64,000 nucleotides of DNA from Sulfurisoma sediminicola. Lineage in GTDB: Bacteria; Pseudomonadota; Gammaproteobacteria; Burkholderiales; Rhodocyclaceae. Positions within the stretch are counted from its first letter, which is position 1. Each line of letters opens with the position of its first letter. Shown piece after piece: positions 28,839 to 37,553 of this stretch. The position numbers were made by a program, and so were the translations under genes. The DNA lies in contig NZ_BHVV01000002.1 in assembly GCF_003865015.1 (NCBI RefSeq), positions 372,001-436,000 on the forward strand, given 5' to 3'. The notes beneath the pieces are model-generated. The model was not told the origin of the DNA. It saw nothing but the letters and a program-made list of their open reading frames with translations, and did not search any database.

Positions 28839-29540
28839 TCAGCCTTCGGCTGCCTCGCGCTCGATGGCCTCGAGGCCGATGTGGCGGACGTCGCGGCCCT
28901 TGACCATATAGACGACGTATTCCGAGATGTTCTTGGCGTGGTCGCCGATGCGCTCGATGGCCTTGGCGATGAACAGCACCTCCAGCGAGGAGGAGATCAT
29001 GCGCGGGTCCTCCATCATGAAGGTGATGAGCTGGCGCATGATGGATTTGAATTCGGCGTCGACTTCCTTGTCCTGGCGGGCGATCTGGGCGGATACCGTG
29101 GGATCGGTGCGGGCGAAGGCATCGAGTGCCTTGCGCAGCATGGCGACGGCGGTGGCCGAGACGTGGCGCAGCTCGACCCGCGGGACGAAGGGCATGTCGC
29201 CGGAGTGCAGCGTGCGGGCGCGTTTGGCGATCTTCTTCGCCTCGTCGCCGACGCGTTCGAGGTCGGTGATGGTCTTGATCACCGCCATGATCATGCGCAG
29301 GTCGGAGGCCGCCGGCTGGCGCCGCGCGATCAGGTGGGCGCAGGCTTCGTCCAGCTCGACCTCATGGCGATTGACGTCGTGGTCGGTTGCGACGACCTCG
29401 TCGGCCAGCATCAGGTCGCCGGTCTCGAGCGCGGCGAAGGCGCGGACGATCTGCTGCTCGACGAGGCCGCCCATCTGCAACACGCGCGAGCGGATGTTCT
29501 CGAGGTCGGCGTCGAACTGCTTGGCGATGTGTTCGTTCAT
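28839..29540 (-). CDS. phoU: Phosphate signalling regulator PhoU
   Basis: A 233-residue all-helical protein with the two PhoU repeats: the first around DLRMIMAVIKTITDLERVGDEA, the second around SLEVLFIAKAIERIGDHAKNI, both with the conserved E/D-rich metal motif. PhoU restrains the PhoR-PhoB response and the Pst transporter. Here it is separated from pst and phoBR and stands downstream of rpiA. Confidence 0.94.
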   Translation of the reverse strand: MNEHIAKQFDADLENIRSRVLQMGGLVEQQIVRAFAALETGDLMLADEVVATDHDVNRHEVELDEACAHLIARRQPAASDLRMIMAVIKTITDLERVGDEAKKIAKRARTLHSGDMPFVPRVELRHVSATAVAMLRKALDAFARTDPTVSAQIARQDKEVDAEFKSIMRQLITFMMEDPRMISSSLEVLFIAKAIERIGDHAKNISEYVVYMVKGRDVRHIGLEAIEREAAEG

Positions 29541-29608
29541 GGTGGGGCTCTCCGTCGCTGCTTCGGGTCAGGCGGAGCAGTTTATTGCTCCGACATGACA
29601 GGAATGTT

Positions 29609-30286
29609 TCACTTGCCCATTTGCCTCACGCCGTCGGGGGTGGCCAGCAGCAGCAGGTCGGCGCCGCGGCAGGCGAAGAGGCCGTTGGTGACGACGCCGA
29701 CGATCTGGTTGAGCTTGGTTTCGAAGCCGGCCGGGTCGGCGATGGCGAGGCCGTGGACGTCGAGGATCAGGTTGCCGTTGTCGGTAGTGAAGCCTTCGCG
29801 CAGTTTGGGCTTGCCGCCGAGCTTCTCGATTTCGCGGGCAACGTAGGCGCGCGCCATCGGGATCACCTCGACCGGCAGCGGGAACTTGCCCAGCGTGCCG
29901 ACCAGTTTGCTCTGGTCGCAGACGCAGATGAACTTGCCGGCCACGGCGGCGACGATCTTCTCGCGCGTCAGCGCGCCGCCGCCGCCCTTGACCATCTCGA
30001 GATTCCCGGTGATCTCGTCGGCGCCGTCGACATAGACCGGCATGCTCGTCACCTCGTTGAGGTCGACGACCTTGATGCCGTGGCCCTCGAGGCGCTTCTT
30101 CGTCGCCTCCGAGCTCGCCACCGTGGCGGCGATGCGGTCCTTGACGGCGGCGAGTTCATCGATGAAGAAGTTGGCGGTGGAGCCGGTGCCGACGCCGATG
30201 ATGCTGCCGGCGGGCACGTTGGCGGCGATGTAATCGCGCGCGGCGCGCGCCACGGCCTGCTTGAGTTCGTCCTGGGTCATTGCCAT
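29609..30286 (-). CDS. rpiA: Ribose-5-phosphate isomerase A
   Basis: Interconverts ribose 5-phosphate and ribulose 5-phosphate. The 225-residue protein has the [15 protein letters not shown] phosphate loop, VDGADEI with the catalytic aspartates, and [11 protein letters not shown]. An ATG with GGAGA upstream gives [13 protein letters not shown]. It lies 67 bases downstream of lpdA across a terminator hairpin, so it is probably transcribed on its own. Confidence 0.95.
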   Translation of the reverse strand: MAMTQDELKQAVARAARDYIAANVPAGSIIGVGTGSTANFFIDELAAVKDRIAATVASSEATKKRLEGHGIKVVDLNEVTSMPVYVDGADEITGNLEMVKGGGGALTREKIVAAVAGKFICVCDQSKLVGTLGKFPLPVEVIPMARAYVAREIEKLGGKPKLREGFTTDNGNLILDVHGLAIADPAGFETKLNQIVGVVTNGLFACRGADLLLLATPDGVRQMGK

Positions 30287-30306
30287 GGGCTGTCTCCGAA
30301 AAATAT

Positions 30307-30336
30307 GCCCGGTCAGGCCGGGCTTCTGAATTTTTT
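30307..30336. terminator. Bidirectional terminator-like hairpin between lpdA and rpiA
   Basis: GCCCGG and CCGGGC form a 6-bp stem with a TCAGG loop. On the plus strand it is followed by TTCTGAATTTTTT, and on the minus strand by ATATTTTTC. It can therefore end the pyruvate dehydrogenase transcript on the minus strand. Confidence 0.7.
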
Positions 30337-30353
30337 GAGTATAGCGGAAGCCG

Positions 30354-32087
30354 CTATTTCTTCCGCGCCGGCGGCAGGTCCGTGCAACTGCCGTGGGCGG
30401 CTTCGGCAGCCAGGCCCACGGTTTCGCCCAGGGTCGGGTGCGGATGGATGGTCTTGCCGATGTCCACGGCGTCGGCCCCCATCTCGATCGCCAGCGCCAC
30501 TTCGCCGATCATGTCGCCGGCGTTGGGGCCGACGATGGCGCCGCCGATGATGCGATGGCTCTCCGCATCGAACAGCAGCTTGGTGAAACCGTAGTCGGCG
30601 CCGTTGGCGATGGCGCGGCCCGAGGCGGCCCAGGGGAACTGGCCCTTCTCGATGGCGCGGCCCTGCGCCTTGCATTGCTCCTCGGTGAGGCCGACCCAGG
30701 CGATCTCGGGGCTGGTGTAGGCGACCGAGGGGATCACGCTGGCGTCGAAATGCGAGCGCTGGCCGGCGGCCACCTCGGCGGCGACATGCGCCTCGTGCAC
30801 GGCCTTGTGGGCGAGCATGGGCTGGCCGACGATGTCGCCGATGGCGAAGATGTGCGGCACGTTGCTGCGCATCTGCGGGCTGACCTCGATGAAGCCGCGT
30901 TCGGTCACGGCGACGCCGGCCTTGTCGGCGGCAATTTTCCTGCCGTTGGGCGAGCGGCCTGTGGCGACCAGGACCATGTCGTAGCGCTGCGCCTCGGCGG
31001 GCGCCTGCTCGCCCTCGAATTTCACCCAGATGCCGTCGTCCTTCGCTTCGACGGAAACCGTCTTCGTCTTGAGCATGATGCGTTCGAAGCGCTGCGCGTT
31101 CTGCTTCTCCCAGACCTTGACCAGGTCGCGGTCGGCGCCGGGCATCAGGCCGTCGAGCATCTCGGCGACGGAAATCCTCGCGCCGAGCGCCGAATAGACC
31201 GTGGCCATTTCGAGGCCGATGATGCCGCCGCCGATGACCAGCATCTGCTTCGGCACGAAACGCAATTCGAGGGCGCCGGTGGAGTCGACGATGCGCGGAT
31301 CCTCGGGGATGAAGGGCAGCTTCACCGCACTGGAGCCGGCGGCGATCACGGCCTGGGCGAACTTCACCACCTTGCGGCCCTCGTCGGTCTCGACGGCGAT
31401 GTGCTGCGGGTCGAGGAAACTGCCGACGCCGCGCACCACCTGCACCTTGCGCGCCTTGGCCATGCCGGCTAGGCCCGTGGTGAGCTTGCCGACGACCTTG
31501 GCCTTGTGCGCGCGCAGCTTGTCGATGTCGACTTGCGGCGCGGCGAAGGCGACGCCGAGTTCGTTCATGTGCTGCGCTTCTTCCATCACCGCGGCGACAT
31601 GCAGCAGCGCCTTGGACGGAATGCAGCCGACGTTGAGGCAGACGCCGCCGAGCGTGGCGTACTTCTCGACGAGCACGACCTTGAGGCCGAGGTCGGCGGC
31701 GCGGAAGGCCGCCGAGTAGCCGCCCGGGCCGGCGCCAAGGACCATGAGGTCGCATTCGATGTCGGCGCCGCCGGCATGGGTGGCGGCTGGCGCGGGGGCC
31801 GCAGCCGGGGCTGGAGCCGTGGTGGGTGCGGCTGGCGTCGCGGCGGCAATGGACGCACTTTCCTCCAGCACCAGCACCAGCACGCCCTCGGCGACCTTGT
31901 CGCCGACCTTGATCTTCACTTCCCTGACCGTGCCGGCGACGGGCGAGGGCACGTCCATGGTGGCCTTGTCGGACTCCAGCGTGACCAGCGTGTCCTCGGC
32001 CTTGATGACATCGCCCGGCTTGACGTGCACCTCGATGACCGGCACGTCCTTGAAATCGCCGATGTCGGGAACCTTGACTTCCATCAT
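30354..32087 (-). CDS. lpdA: Dihydrolipoyl dehydrogenase (E3) with N-terminal lipoyl domain
   Basis: Re-oxidises the lipoamide of E2 with NAD+. The 577-residue protein starts with a complete lipoyl domain (about 1-80, lysine in [12 protein letters not shown]) and an Ala/Pro linker. A full flavoprotein follows (from about 115: [20 protein letters not shown]; redox pair in [17 protein letters not shown]-terminal dimerisation part). Such lipoyl-E3 fusions belong to the E. coli-type pyruvate dehydrogenase complexes of beta- and gammaproteobacteria. The start MM overlaps the stop of the proteasome-like gene, with GGAG upstream. It is the last gene of the operon and may also serve the second E1-E2 set at 52.5-55.7 kb. 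Confidence 0.95.
   Translation of the reverse strand: MMEVKVPDIGDFKDVPVIEVHVKPGDVIKAEDTLVTLESDKATMDVPSPVAGTVREVKIKVGDKVAEGVLVLVLEESASIAAATPAAPTTAPAPAAAPAPAATHAGGADIECDLMVLGAGPGGYSAAFRAADLGLKVVLVEKYATLGGVCLNVGCIPSKALLHVAAVMEEAQHMNELGVAFAAPQVDIDKLRAHKAKVVGKLTTGLAGMAKARKVQVVRGVGSFLDPQHIAVETDEGRKVVKFAQAVIAAGSSAVKLPFIPEDPRIVDSTGALELRFVPKQMLVIGGGIIGLEMATVYSALGARISVAEMLDGLMPGADRDLVKVWEKQNAQRFERIMLKTKTVSVEAKDDGIWVKFEGEQAPAEAQRYDMVLVATGRSPNGRKIAADKAGVAVTERGFIEVSPQMRSNVPHIFAIGDIVGQPMLAHKAVHEAHVAAEVAAGQRSHFDASVIPSVAYTSPEIAWVGLTEEQCKAQGRAIEKGQFPWAASGRAIANGADYGFTKLLFDAESHRIIGGAIVGPNAGDMIGEVALAIEMGADAVDIGKTIHPHPTLGETVGLAAEAAHGSCTDLPPARKK
31885..32080 (-). repeat. Lipoyl-domain DNA repeat, lpdA copy
   Basis: About 196 bases aligned without gaps to 33833-34028 in aceF. 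I count six mismatches, which is far closer than needed to keep two separate lipoyl domains functional. Confidence 0.85.
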
Positions 32088-32662
32088 GACTTTTCTCCAG
32101 CGAGCGTGACCGTGTGAGAAACGATCGGCGGCCCGGATGCGGTGTCGAATTCGATGCCGGCGGCCACGCCCGCCTCGGCGATCTGTGCGGCGGTGAGCGC
32201 GGTATCGAAGGCGGCGTGCATGGCGCCCAGCGCGAAGTTGCGGCCCGAGCCGATGGCCCAGAAGCGGTCGAACTCGAACACTTCGCGCATGGTGTAGACG
32301 CCGTAGATGCCCGTCGGATTGGCGATCAGCGCGACGATCTGCGAACTCTCGTAGGGATCGTCCTCGTCCTCCTTCGGGTTGAGGTAGGCGTGTTCCTTGA
32401 GGACGGGATGCAGCCGGCGGAAGGTCTCGTAGACTTCCATGCGCGAGCCGAGCTTCACTTCCTCGAGCTTCGCCAACGCGCTGACGATCACCAGGTGATG
32501 CGCCGAACTGCCGCAGATGCCGACCCACGAACCGTGGAGCCTGAGGATCTTGTCGTGCTCGCCCTTGTAGTGGCGGCCCAGCCGGGTGTCGCCGAAGGTG
32601 GTCAGCGAGTCGCCGGCGATGGCCACCTCGCCGCCCTTCTTGACGACGCAGAGCGTGGTCAC
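32084..32662 (-). CDS. Proteasome-like Ntn hydrolase, betaproteobacterial proteasome homologue (BPH) candidate
   Basis: A 192-residue protein starting at GTG, read MTTLCVVKKGGEVAIAGDSL. Removing Met exposes Thr1, the proteasome/HslV nucleophile. Asp17 is in place and Lys37 aligns with HslV Lys33 after a 4-residue insertion; GICGSSAHH matches the glycine-rich oxyanion part. It is longer and clearly different from true HslV, and no hslU ATPase is next to it. It fits the BPH family described in betaproteobacteria as a self-compartmentalising protease. Overlapping starts and stops couple it to aceF on one side and lpdA on the other, so it is an integral part of the pyruvate dehydrogenase operon. 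Its substrates are unknown. Confidence 0.82.
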   Translation of the reverse strand: MTTLCVVKKGGEVAIAGDSLTTFGDTRLGRHYKGEHDKILRLHGSWVGICGSSAHHLVIVSALAKLEEVKLGSRMEVYETFRRLHPVLKEHAYLNPKEDEDDPYESSQIVALIANPTGIYGVYTMREVFEFDRFWAIGSGRNFALGAMHAAFDTALTAAQIAEAGVAAGIEFDTASGPPIVSHTVTLAGEKS

Positions 32663-34041
32663 AGCAGGCTTCTCCTCATGTCGGCCAGCAACTGGCCGAG
32701 GAAGGCGGTGAAACGCGCCGCCAGCGCGCCGTCTATGACGCGGTGGTCATAGGACAGCGACAGCGGCAGCATCAGCCGCGGCACGAATTCCTTGCCGTTC
32801 CACTTCGGCTTGATCTCGGACTTCGACACGCCGAGGATGGCGACTTCGGGCGCGTTGATGATGGGCGTGAACGCCGTGCCGCCGATGCCGCCGAGGCTCG
32901 AGATGGAAATGCAGCCGCCCTGCATCTCGGCCGGGCCGAGCTTGCCGTCGCGCGCCTTCTTCGCCATGGCCGAGGACTCGCTGGCGATCTCCAGCACGCC
33001 CTTGCCGTCGGCGTTCTTGAGCACCGGCACCACCAGGCCGTTGGGCGTGTCGGCGGCGAAGCCGATGTGGAAGTACTGCTTCATCACCAGGCTCATTTCG
33101 CCATTTTCGGCCGTCGTTAGCGAGGCGTTGAAGCTGGGGTATTTCTTAAGCGCGACGACCATGGCCTTGATGAGGAAGGCGAGCATGGTGAGCTTGACGC
33201 CGCTCTTCTCGTTCTCCTTGTTGAGCTGGACGCGCAGCGCTTCGAGGTCGGTGATGTCGGCCTCGTCGAACTGGGTGACGTGCGGGATCATCGCCCAGTT
33301 GCGGGCGAGGTTGGCGCCGGAGATCTTCTGGATGCGCGACAGCGGCTTGGTTTCGATGGGGCCGAACTTGGCGAAGTCGACCTGCGGCCAGGGCAGCAGG
33401 CTGAGACCGGCGCCGCCGGCAGAAGTCGGTGCTGGCGAGACGGCGGTGGAACCCGCCATGACGCCTTTGACGAAGCCCTGCACATCGGCCTGGGTGATGC
33501 GGCCCTTGGGACCGCTGCCCCTGACCTTGCGGACATCGACCCCGAGCTCGCGGGCGTAGCGGCGGACCGAGGGGCTGGCGTGGGCCTGGTGGCCGCCCAT
33601 GACCTCGGCCGCGACGTCGCCGGGCGAGGGCATGCTGATCGCCGAAGGCGCCGTGGTCGGTTCGACCTCGGTCGGGCGCAGTTCGCAGACCTCGCCTTCT
33701 GCGGCCGGTGCCGGGATCGGCGCCGATGCCGGAGCAACGGCGGCCGGCGCAGCTGGCGCCGGAGCGGATGCTGCCGGAGCAGCCGGCGTGGCCTCTGCAG
33801 CCGCTCCGGCTTCGAGCAGCAGCACCAACACACCCTCGGCGACCTTGTCGCCGACCTTGATCTTCACTTCCCTGACCGTGCCGGCGGCGGGGGAGGGTAC
33901 GTCCATGGTGGCCTTGTCGGACTCCAGCGTGACCAGCGTGTCCTCGGCCTTGATGACGTCGCCCGGCTTGACGTGCACCTCGATGACCGGCACGTCCTTG
34001 AAGTCGCCGATGTCGGGAACTTTGACTTCGATCGTCGCCAT
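32659..34041 (-). CDS. aceF: Pyruvate dehydrogenase E2, dihydrolipoyllysine acetyltransferase
   Basis: Core subunit that passes the acetyl group to CoA. The 460-residue protein has one lipoyl domain (about 1-80, lysine in [12 protein letters not shown]), a long Ala/Pro linker and a peripheral subunit-binding domain (about 155-195, SVRRYARELGVDVRKVRGSG). The acetyltransferase domain ends with the active-site histidine in LSYDHRVIDGA. E. coli has three lipoyl domains; this has one, with another on E3. It lies 3 bases after aceE, and its stop overlaps the GTG start of the proteasome-like gene. Confidence 0.95.
   Translation of the reverse strand: MATIEVKVPDIGDFKDVPVIEVHVKPGDVIKAEDTLVTLESDKATMDVPSPAAGTVREVKIKVGDKVAEGVLVLLLEAGAAAEATPAAPAASAPAPAAPAAVAPASAPIPAPAAEGEVCELRPTEVEPTTAPSAISMPSPGDVAAEVMGGHQAHASPSVRRYARELGVDVRKVRGSGPKGRITQADVQGFVKGVMAGSTAVSPAPTSAGGAGLSLLPWPQVDFAKFGPIETKPLSRIQKISGANLARNWAMIPHVTQFDEADITDLEALRVQLNKENEKSGVKLTMLAFLIKAMVVALKKYPSFNASLTTAENGEMSLVMKQYFHIGFAADTPNGLVVPVLKNADGKGVLEIASESSAMAKKARDGKLGPAEMQGGCISISSLGGIGGTAFTPIINAPEVAILGVSKSEIKPKWNGKEFVPRLMLPLSLSYDHRVIDGALAARFTAFLGQLLADMRRSLL
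33833..34028 (-). repeat. Lipoyl-domain DNA repeat, aceF copy
   Basis: Partner of the lpdA copy at 31885-32080 in direct orientation about 1.95 kb away. The near-identity ends where the lipoyl domain ends, suggesting gene conversion or recent domain duplication. Confidence 0.85.
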
Positions 34042-34044
34042 GGC

Positions 34045-36729
34045 TTACACCTTCACCGGGTTGGGTTTGTCTGGATCGAGGCCGTACTTCCTGATGGCTT
34101 CGGCAACCTTGGCGACGTCGATCTGCTTGTCGTCGGCGAGTGCGCGCAGGCTGGCCAGGGTGATCCAGTAGCGGTCCACCTCGAAGAAGTGGCGCAGCTG
34201 CTCGCGCGTGTCGGAGCGGCCGAAGCCGTCGGTGCCGAGCACGACGTAGCGGCGGCCGCCTTCGGCGACGAAGGGGCGGATCTGGTCGGCGAAGGCACGG
34301 ATGTAGTCCGTCGCCGCGATCACCGGACCGCGGGTGTCGCCGAGGCAGGCCGTCACGTGGCAGACCCTGGCCGGCTCCTCGGGATGCAGCAGGTGATGGC
34401 GGGTGCAGTCGTGGCCGTCGCGCGCCAGCTCGGTGAAGCTGGGGCAGGACCAGAGGTCGGCCTCGACGCCCCAGTCGGCGCGCAGCAGTTCGGCGGCGGC
34501 GATGGCCTCGCGGAAGATGGTGCCCGAGCCGAGCAGCTGCACGCGCGGGCCGTTGTTGGCGGCACCCTTGCGGAAGCGGTACATGCCCTTGAGGATGTCG
34601 CGCTCGGCGCCTTCGGGCATGGCCGGGTGCTCGTAGTTCTCGTTCATCACCGTCAGGTAATAGAACACGTCCTGCTGCTCGGCCACCATGCGCCGCAGGC
34701 CGTCCTGCACGATCACCGCCAGTTCGTAGGCGAAGGTCGGGTCGTAGGAAATGCAGTTCGGAATCGTCGCCGACAGTACATGCGAATGGCCGTCCTCGTG
34801 CTGCAGGCCTTCGCCGTTGAGCGTGGTGCGCCCTGCGGTGCCGCCGACCAGGAAGCCGCGGGCGCGCGAGTCGCCCGCCGCCCAGCACAGGTCCATGGTG
34901 CGCTGCAGGCCGAACATCGAGTAGAAGATGTAGAAGGGCAGCATCTGCACGCCGTGCGTCGAGTAGGCGGTGGCGGCGGCGATCCAGTCGGACATGGCGC
35001 CGGCCTCGTTGATGCCTTCCTGCAGCATCTGGCCGTCCTTCGATTCCTTGTAGAACATCAGCTGGTCGGCGTCCTGCGGCACGTAGTTCTGGCCCTGCTG
35101 GTTCCAGATGCCGTACTGACGGAACATGCCTTCCATGCCGAAGGTGCGCGACTCGTCGGGCACGATGGGCACGACGCGGCGGCCGAGGACCTTGTCCTTG
35201 AGCAGCACGTTGAGGATGCGCACGAAGGCCATGGTGGTCGAGATCTCGCGGCCCTCGCCGGTGGCCTTGAGCAGCGCGTCGAAGGCCGACAGGGGCGGAA
35301 TCGGCTGCGGCTCGACGGCGCGGCGACGCTGGGGCAGGTAGCCGCCCAGCGCCAGGCGCTTCTCGCGCATGTAGTTGAGCTCGGCCGATCCCTCCTCGAA
35401 CTTGAGGTAGGGCGGCGTCTCCAGTTGCTCATCCGTGATCGGCAGCTTGAAACGGTCGCGGAAGGCCTTGAGCGAGGTGGTGCCCATCTTCTTCTGCTGA
35501 TGGGTGATGTTCTGCGCCTCGCCCGATTCGCCCATGCCGTAGCCCTTGATGGTCTTGGCGAGGATCACGGTGGGCTGGCCGGTGTGATTCACGGCGGACT
35601 GGTAGGCGGCATAGACCTTGTGCGGGTCGTGGCCGCCGCGGTTGAGGCGCCAGATGTCGTCGTCGGTCCAGTTGGCGACCATCGCCTTCAGTTCCGGCGT
35701 GTTGAAGAAGTGCTCGCGCACGTAGGCGCCGTCCTTCGACTTGAAGGTCTGGTATTCGCCGTCGACGCAGTCCATCATGCGTTGGCGCAGCAGGCCCTTC
35801 TTGTCCTGCGCCAGCAGCGCGTCCCAGTAGCCGCCCCAGATCACCTTGATCACGTTCCAGCCGGCACCGCGGAAGTCGGATTCGAGTTCCTGGATGATCT
35901 TGCCGTTGCCCCGCACCGGGCCGTCGAGGCGCTGCAGGTTGCAGTTCACCACGAAGATCAGGTTGTCGAGCTTCTCGCGCCCGGCCATGCCGATGGCGCC
36001 CATCGATTCGGGTTCGTCCATCTCACCGTCGCCCATGAAGGCCCAGACCTTGCGGCCGGTGGCGTCGGCGTGGCCGCGGTCGTGCATGTACTTCATGAAG
36101 CGGGCCTGGTAGATCGCCTGCAGGGGCCCCAGGCCCATCGACACCGTGGGGAACTGCCAGAAGTCAGGCATCAGCCAGGGGTGCGGGTAGGAGGTCAGCC
36201 CCTTGCCGTCGACGTCCTGGCGGAAACCGTCGAGCTGGTCCTCGCTCAGGCGGCCGAGGAGGAAGGCGCGGGCATAGATGCCGGGCGCCGAGTGGCCCTG
36301 GACGAAAACCAGGTCGCCACCGTGCTGTTCGGTCGGCGCGCGCCAGAAATGGATGAAGCCGACGTCATAGAGCGTCGCGGCCGAGGCGAAGCTGGCGATG
36401 TGGCCGCCGAGATTCGAGTCGCCCTTGTTGGCGCGCAGCACCATGGCCAGCGCGTTCCAGCGCACGTAGGAGCGGATGCGGTTCTCGATGGCGTAGTCGC
36501 CCGGCGCGGTGACCTGGCGGTCGGCCGGGATGGTGTTGAGGTATTCGGTGTTGGCGCAGTAGGGCTGGTTGATGCCGGCAAGGCGGCCCAGCTCGATCAG
36601 GCGCTCGATCAGGAAATGGGCGCGCTCGGGGCCCTCTTCGGTGATCACGGCTTCGAGGGCATCGAGCCACTCCCGCGTCTCCAGCGGGTCGGCGTCGGAA
36701 TGTGCCACGGTGGACGGCATGGATGACAT
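34045..36729 (-). CDS. aceE: Pyruvate dehydrogenase E1 (homodimeric type)
   Basis: Decarboxylates pyruvate with thiamine diphosphate and acetylates E2. The 894-residue length matches the homodimeric E1 of proteobacteria. The thiamine diphosphate motif is GDGEMDEPESMGAIGMAGRE...NCNLQRLDGPVRGN. The N-terminal INQPYCANTEYLNTIP and GGHIASFASAATLYDVGF segments are family hallmarks. A strong AAAGGAGGAG precedes the ATG. Between this gene and the divergent oxidoreductase operon is a 239-base region with an FNR box. First gene of aceE-aceF-BPH-lpdA. Confidence 0.96.
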   Translation of the reverse strand: MSSMPSTVAHSDADPLETREWLDALEAVITEEGPERAHFLIERLIELGRLAGINQPYCANTEYLNTIPADRQVTAPGDYAIENRIRSYVRWNALAMVLRANKGDSNLGGHIASFASAATLYDVGFIHFWRAPTEQHGGDLVFVQGHSAPGIYARAFLLGRLSEDQLDGFRQDVDGKGLTSYPHPWLMPDFWQFPTVSMGLGPLQAIYQARFMKYMHDRGHADATGRKVWAFMGDGEMDEPESMGAIGMAGREKLDNLIFVVNCNLQRLDGPVRGNGKIIQELESDFRGAGWNVIKVIWGGYWDALLAQDKKGLLRQRMMDCVDGEYQTFKSKDGAYVREHFFNTPELKAMVANWTDDDIWRLNRGGHDPHKVYAAYQSAVNHTGQPTVILAKTIKGYGMGESGEAQNITHQQKKMGTTSLKAFRDRFKLPITDEQLETPPYLKFEEGSAELNYMREKRLALGGYLPQRRRAVEPQPIPPLSAFDALLKATGEGREISTTMAFVRILNVLLKDKVLGRRVVPIVPDESRTFGMEGMFRQYGIWNQQGQNYVPQDADQLMFYKESKDGQMLQEGINEAGAMSDWIAAATAYSTHGVQMLPFYIFYSMFGLQRTMDLCWAAGDSRARGFLVGGTAGRTTLNGEGLQHEDGHSHVLSATIPNCISYDPTFAYELAVIVQDGLRRMVAEQQDVFYYLTVMNENYEHPAMPEGAERDILKGMYRFRKGAANNGPRVQLLGSGTIFREAIAAAELLRADWGVEADLWSCPSFTELARDGHDCTRHHLLHPEEPARVCHVTACLGDTRGPVIAATDYIRAFADQIRPFVAEGGRRYVVLGTDGFGRSDTREQLRHFFEVDRYWITLASLRALADDKQIDVAKVAEAIRKYGLDPDKPNPVKV

Positions 36730-36759
36730 GCGGTCTCCTCCTTTGTCTGTGTTGTAGGT

Positions 36760-36789
36760 GGTCCGGCGACGGGGTTGCCGCCGCGGACC
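36760..36789 (-). other. Hairpin in the probable aceE leader
   Basis: GGTCCG and CGGACC pair, extended by GCG/CGC across a 2-base bulge, about 30 bases ahead of the aceE start. It could be a leader structure or a weak terminator for plus-strand read-through. Function not established. Confidence 0.3.
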
Positions 36790-36897
36790 GTTTTCGCTCA
36801 GTGTAGCCTTCCGGGTAGGTCGGGTGTCCCTCGCTGTTCCATAATGTAAAACAGCAATTCACATTGTGCAATACGCAGTGCAACATGCGAGGTGCCC

Positions 36898-36911
36898 TTG
36901 ATGGCGATCAA
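36898..36911 (+). promoter_or_regulatory. FNR/ANR box (perfect) in the aceE/oxidoreductase divergent region
   Basis: TTGATGGCGATCAA is an exact TTGAT-N4-ATCAA site. A -10 candidate TAAAAG (36934-36939) begins 29.5 bases from its centre, placing the box near -41.5 of a plus-strand promoter for the downstream operon. The site lies far upstream of aceE, so direct repression of aceE is less certain. Confidence 0.78.
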
Positions 36912-36968
36912 CAGTCCATGGATGATGGCGGAGTAAAAGGACCGATCAGCTGATGGAGGAGGGGCAGC

Positions 36969-37553
36969 ATGTTCCAGGTACGCATACACGGACGCGGCGG
37001 GCAGGGGGTGGTGACGGCCGCCGAGATGCTGTCGGTTGCCGCCTTCGACGAGGGGCGCCATGCCCAGGCCTTTCCCAGCTTCGGCTCGGAGCGTACCGGG
37101 GCGCCGGTGGTGGCCTTCTGCCGCATCTCGGATCGCGAGATCCGCCTGCGTGAGCCCATCATGGAGCCCGACGCGATCATCATCCAGGACCCGACCCTGC
37201 TGCACCAGGTCGATGTCTTCGCCGGCCTGAAGAAGGACGGCTACATCCTGATCAACACCAGCAAGACCTTCGACCAGCTGGGTCTCGGCGACTTCGTTCG
37301 CGAATGTCGCCCGGAGCGGCTCTGCACCGTGCCGGCGATGGAGCTGGCCTTGAACCATGTCGGCCGGCCGGTGCCCAACGTGCCGCTGCTCGGCGGCTTC
37401 GCTGCCGTGGCGGGAGTACTGCAGCTGGAATCGGTGATCAAGGCGATCAAGGAACGGTTTTCCGGCAAGGTCGCCGAGGGCAACGTTGCGGCGGCGCGCG
37501 AGGCCTATGCGATCGTCAAGGCCGAGATGGAGGAGGCAATGAACCATGCTTAA
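36969..37553 (+). CDS. 2-oxoacid:acceptor oxidoreductase, gamma subunit
   Basis: A 194-residue PorG-type domain opening MFQVRIHGRGGQGVVTAAEM, the CoA/pyruvate-ferredoxin gamma-domain signature. GGAGGAGGGG precedes the ATG. It is the first of four genes (gamma, alpha, beta, FAD/Fe-S) with overlapping or nearly touching ends. Together they form a CoA-acylating oxidoreductase of the pyruvate / phenylglyoxylate type. The downstream FAD subunit suggests NAD(P) rather than ferredoxin as the final acceptor. Confidence 0.9.
   Translation: MFQVRIHGRGGQGVVTAAEMLSVAAFDEGRHAQAFPSFGSERTGAPVVAFCRISDREIRLREPIMEPDAIIIQDPTLLHQVDVFAGLKKDGYILINTSKTFDQLGLGDFVRECRPERLCTVPAMELALNHVGRPVPNVPLLGGFAAVAGVLQLESVIKAIKERFSGKVAEGNVAAAREAYAIVKAEMEEAMNHA

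Noticed and set aside
29590-29600. CTGTCAT on the minus strand upstream of phoU as a Pho box
   Set aside because: Only one half-site is present; a Pho box needs two copies 11 bases apart.
32084-32662. Calling this gene hslV
   Set aside because: It has the Thr1 catalytic set, but also an insertion before the catalytic lysine, no hslU beside it and a longer C-terminus. The BPH family fits better.
33280-36726. Open frame of over 1,100 codons opposite aceE and aceF
   Set aside because: It is antisense to two complete pyruvate dehydrogenase genes and has no recognisable domain. Long only because of codon bias.
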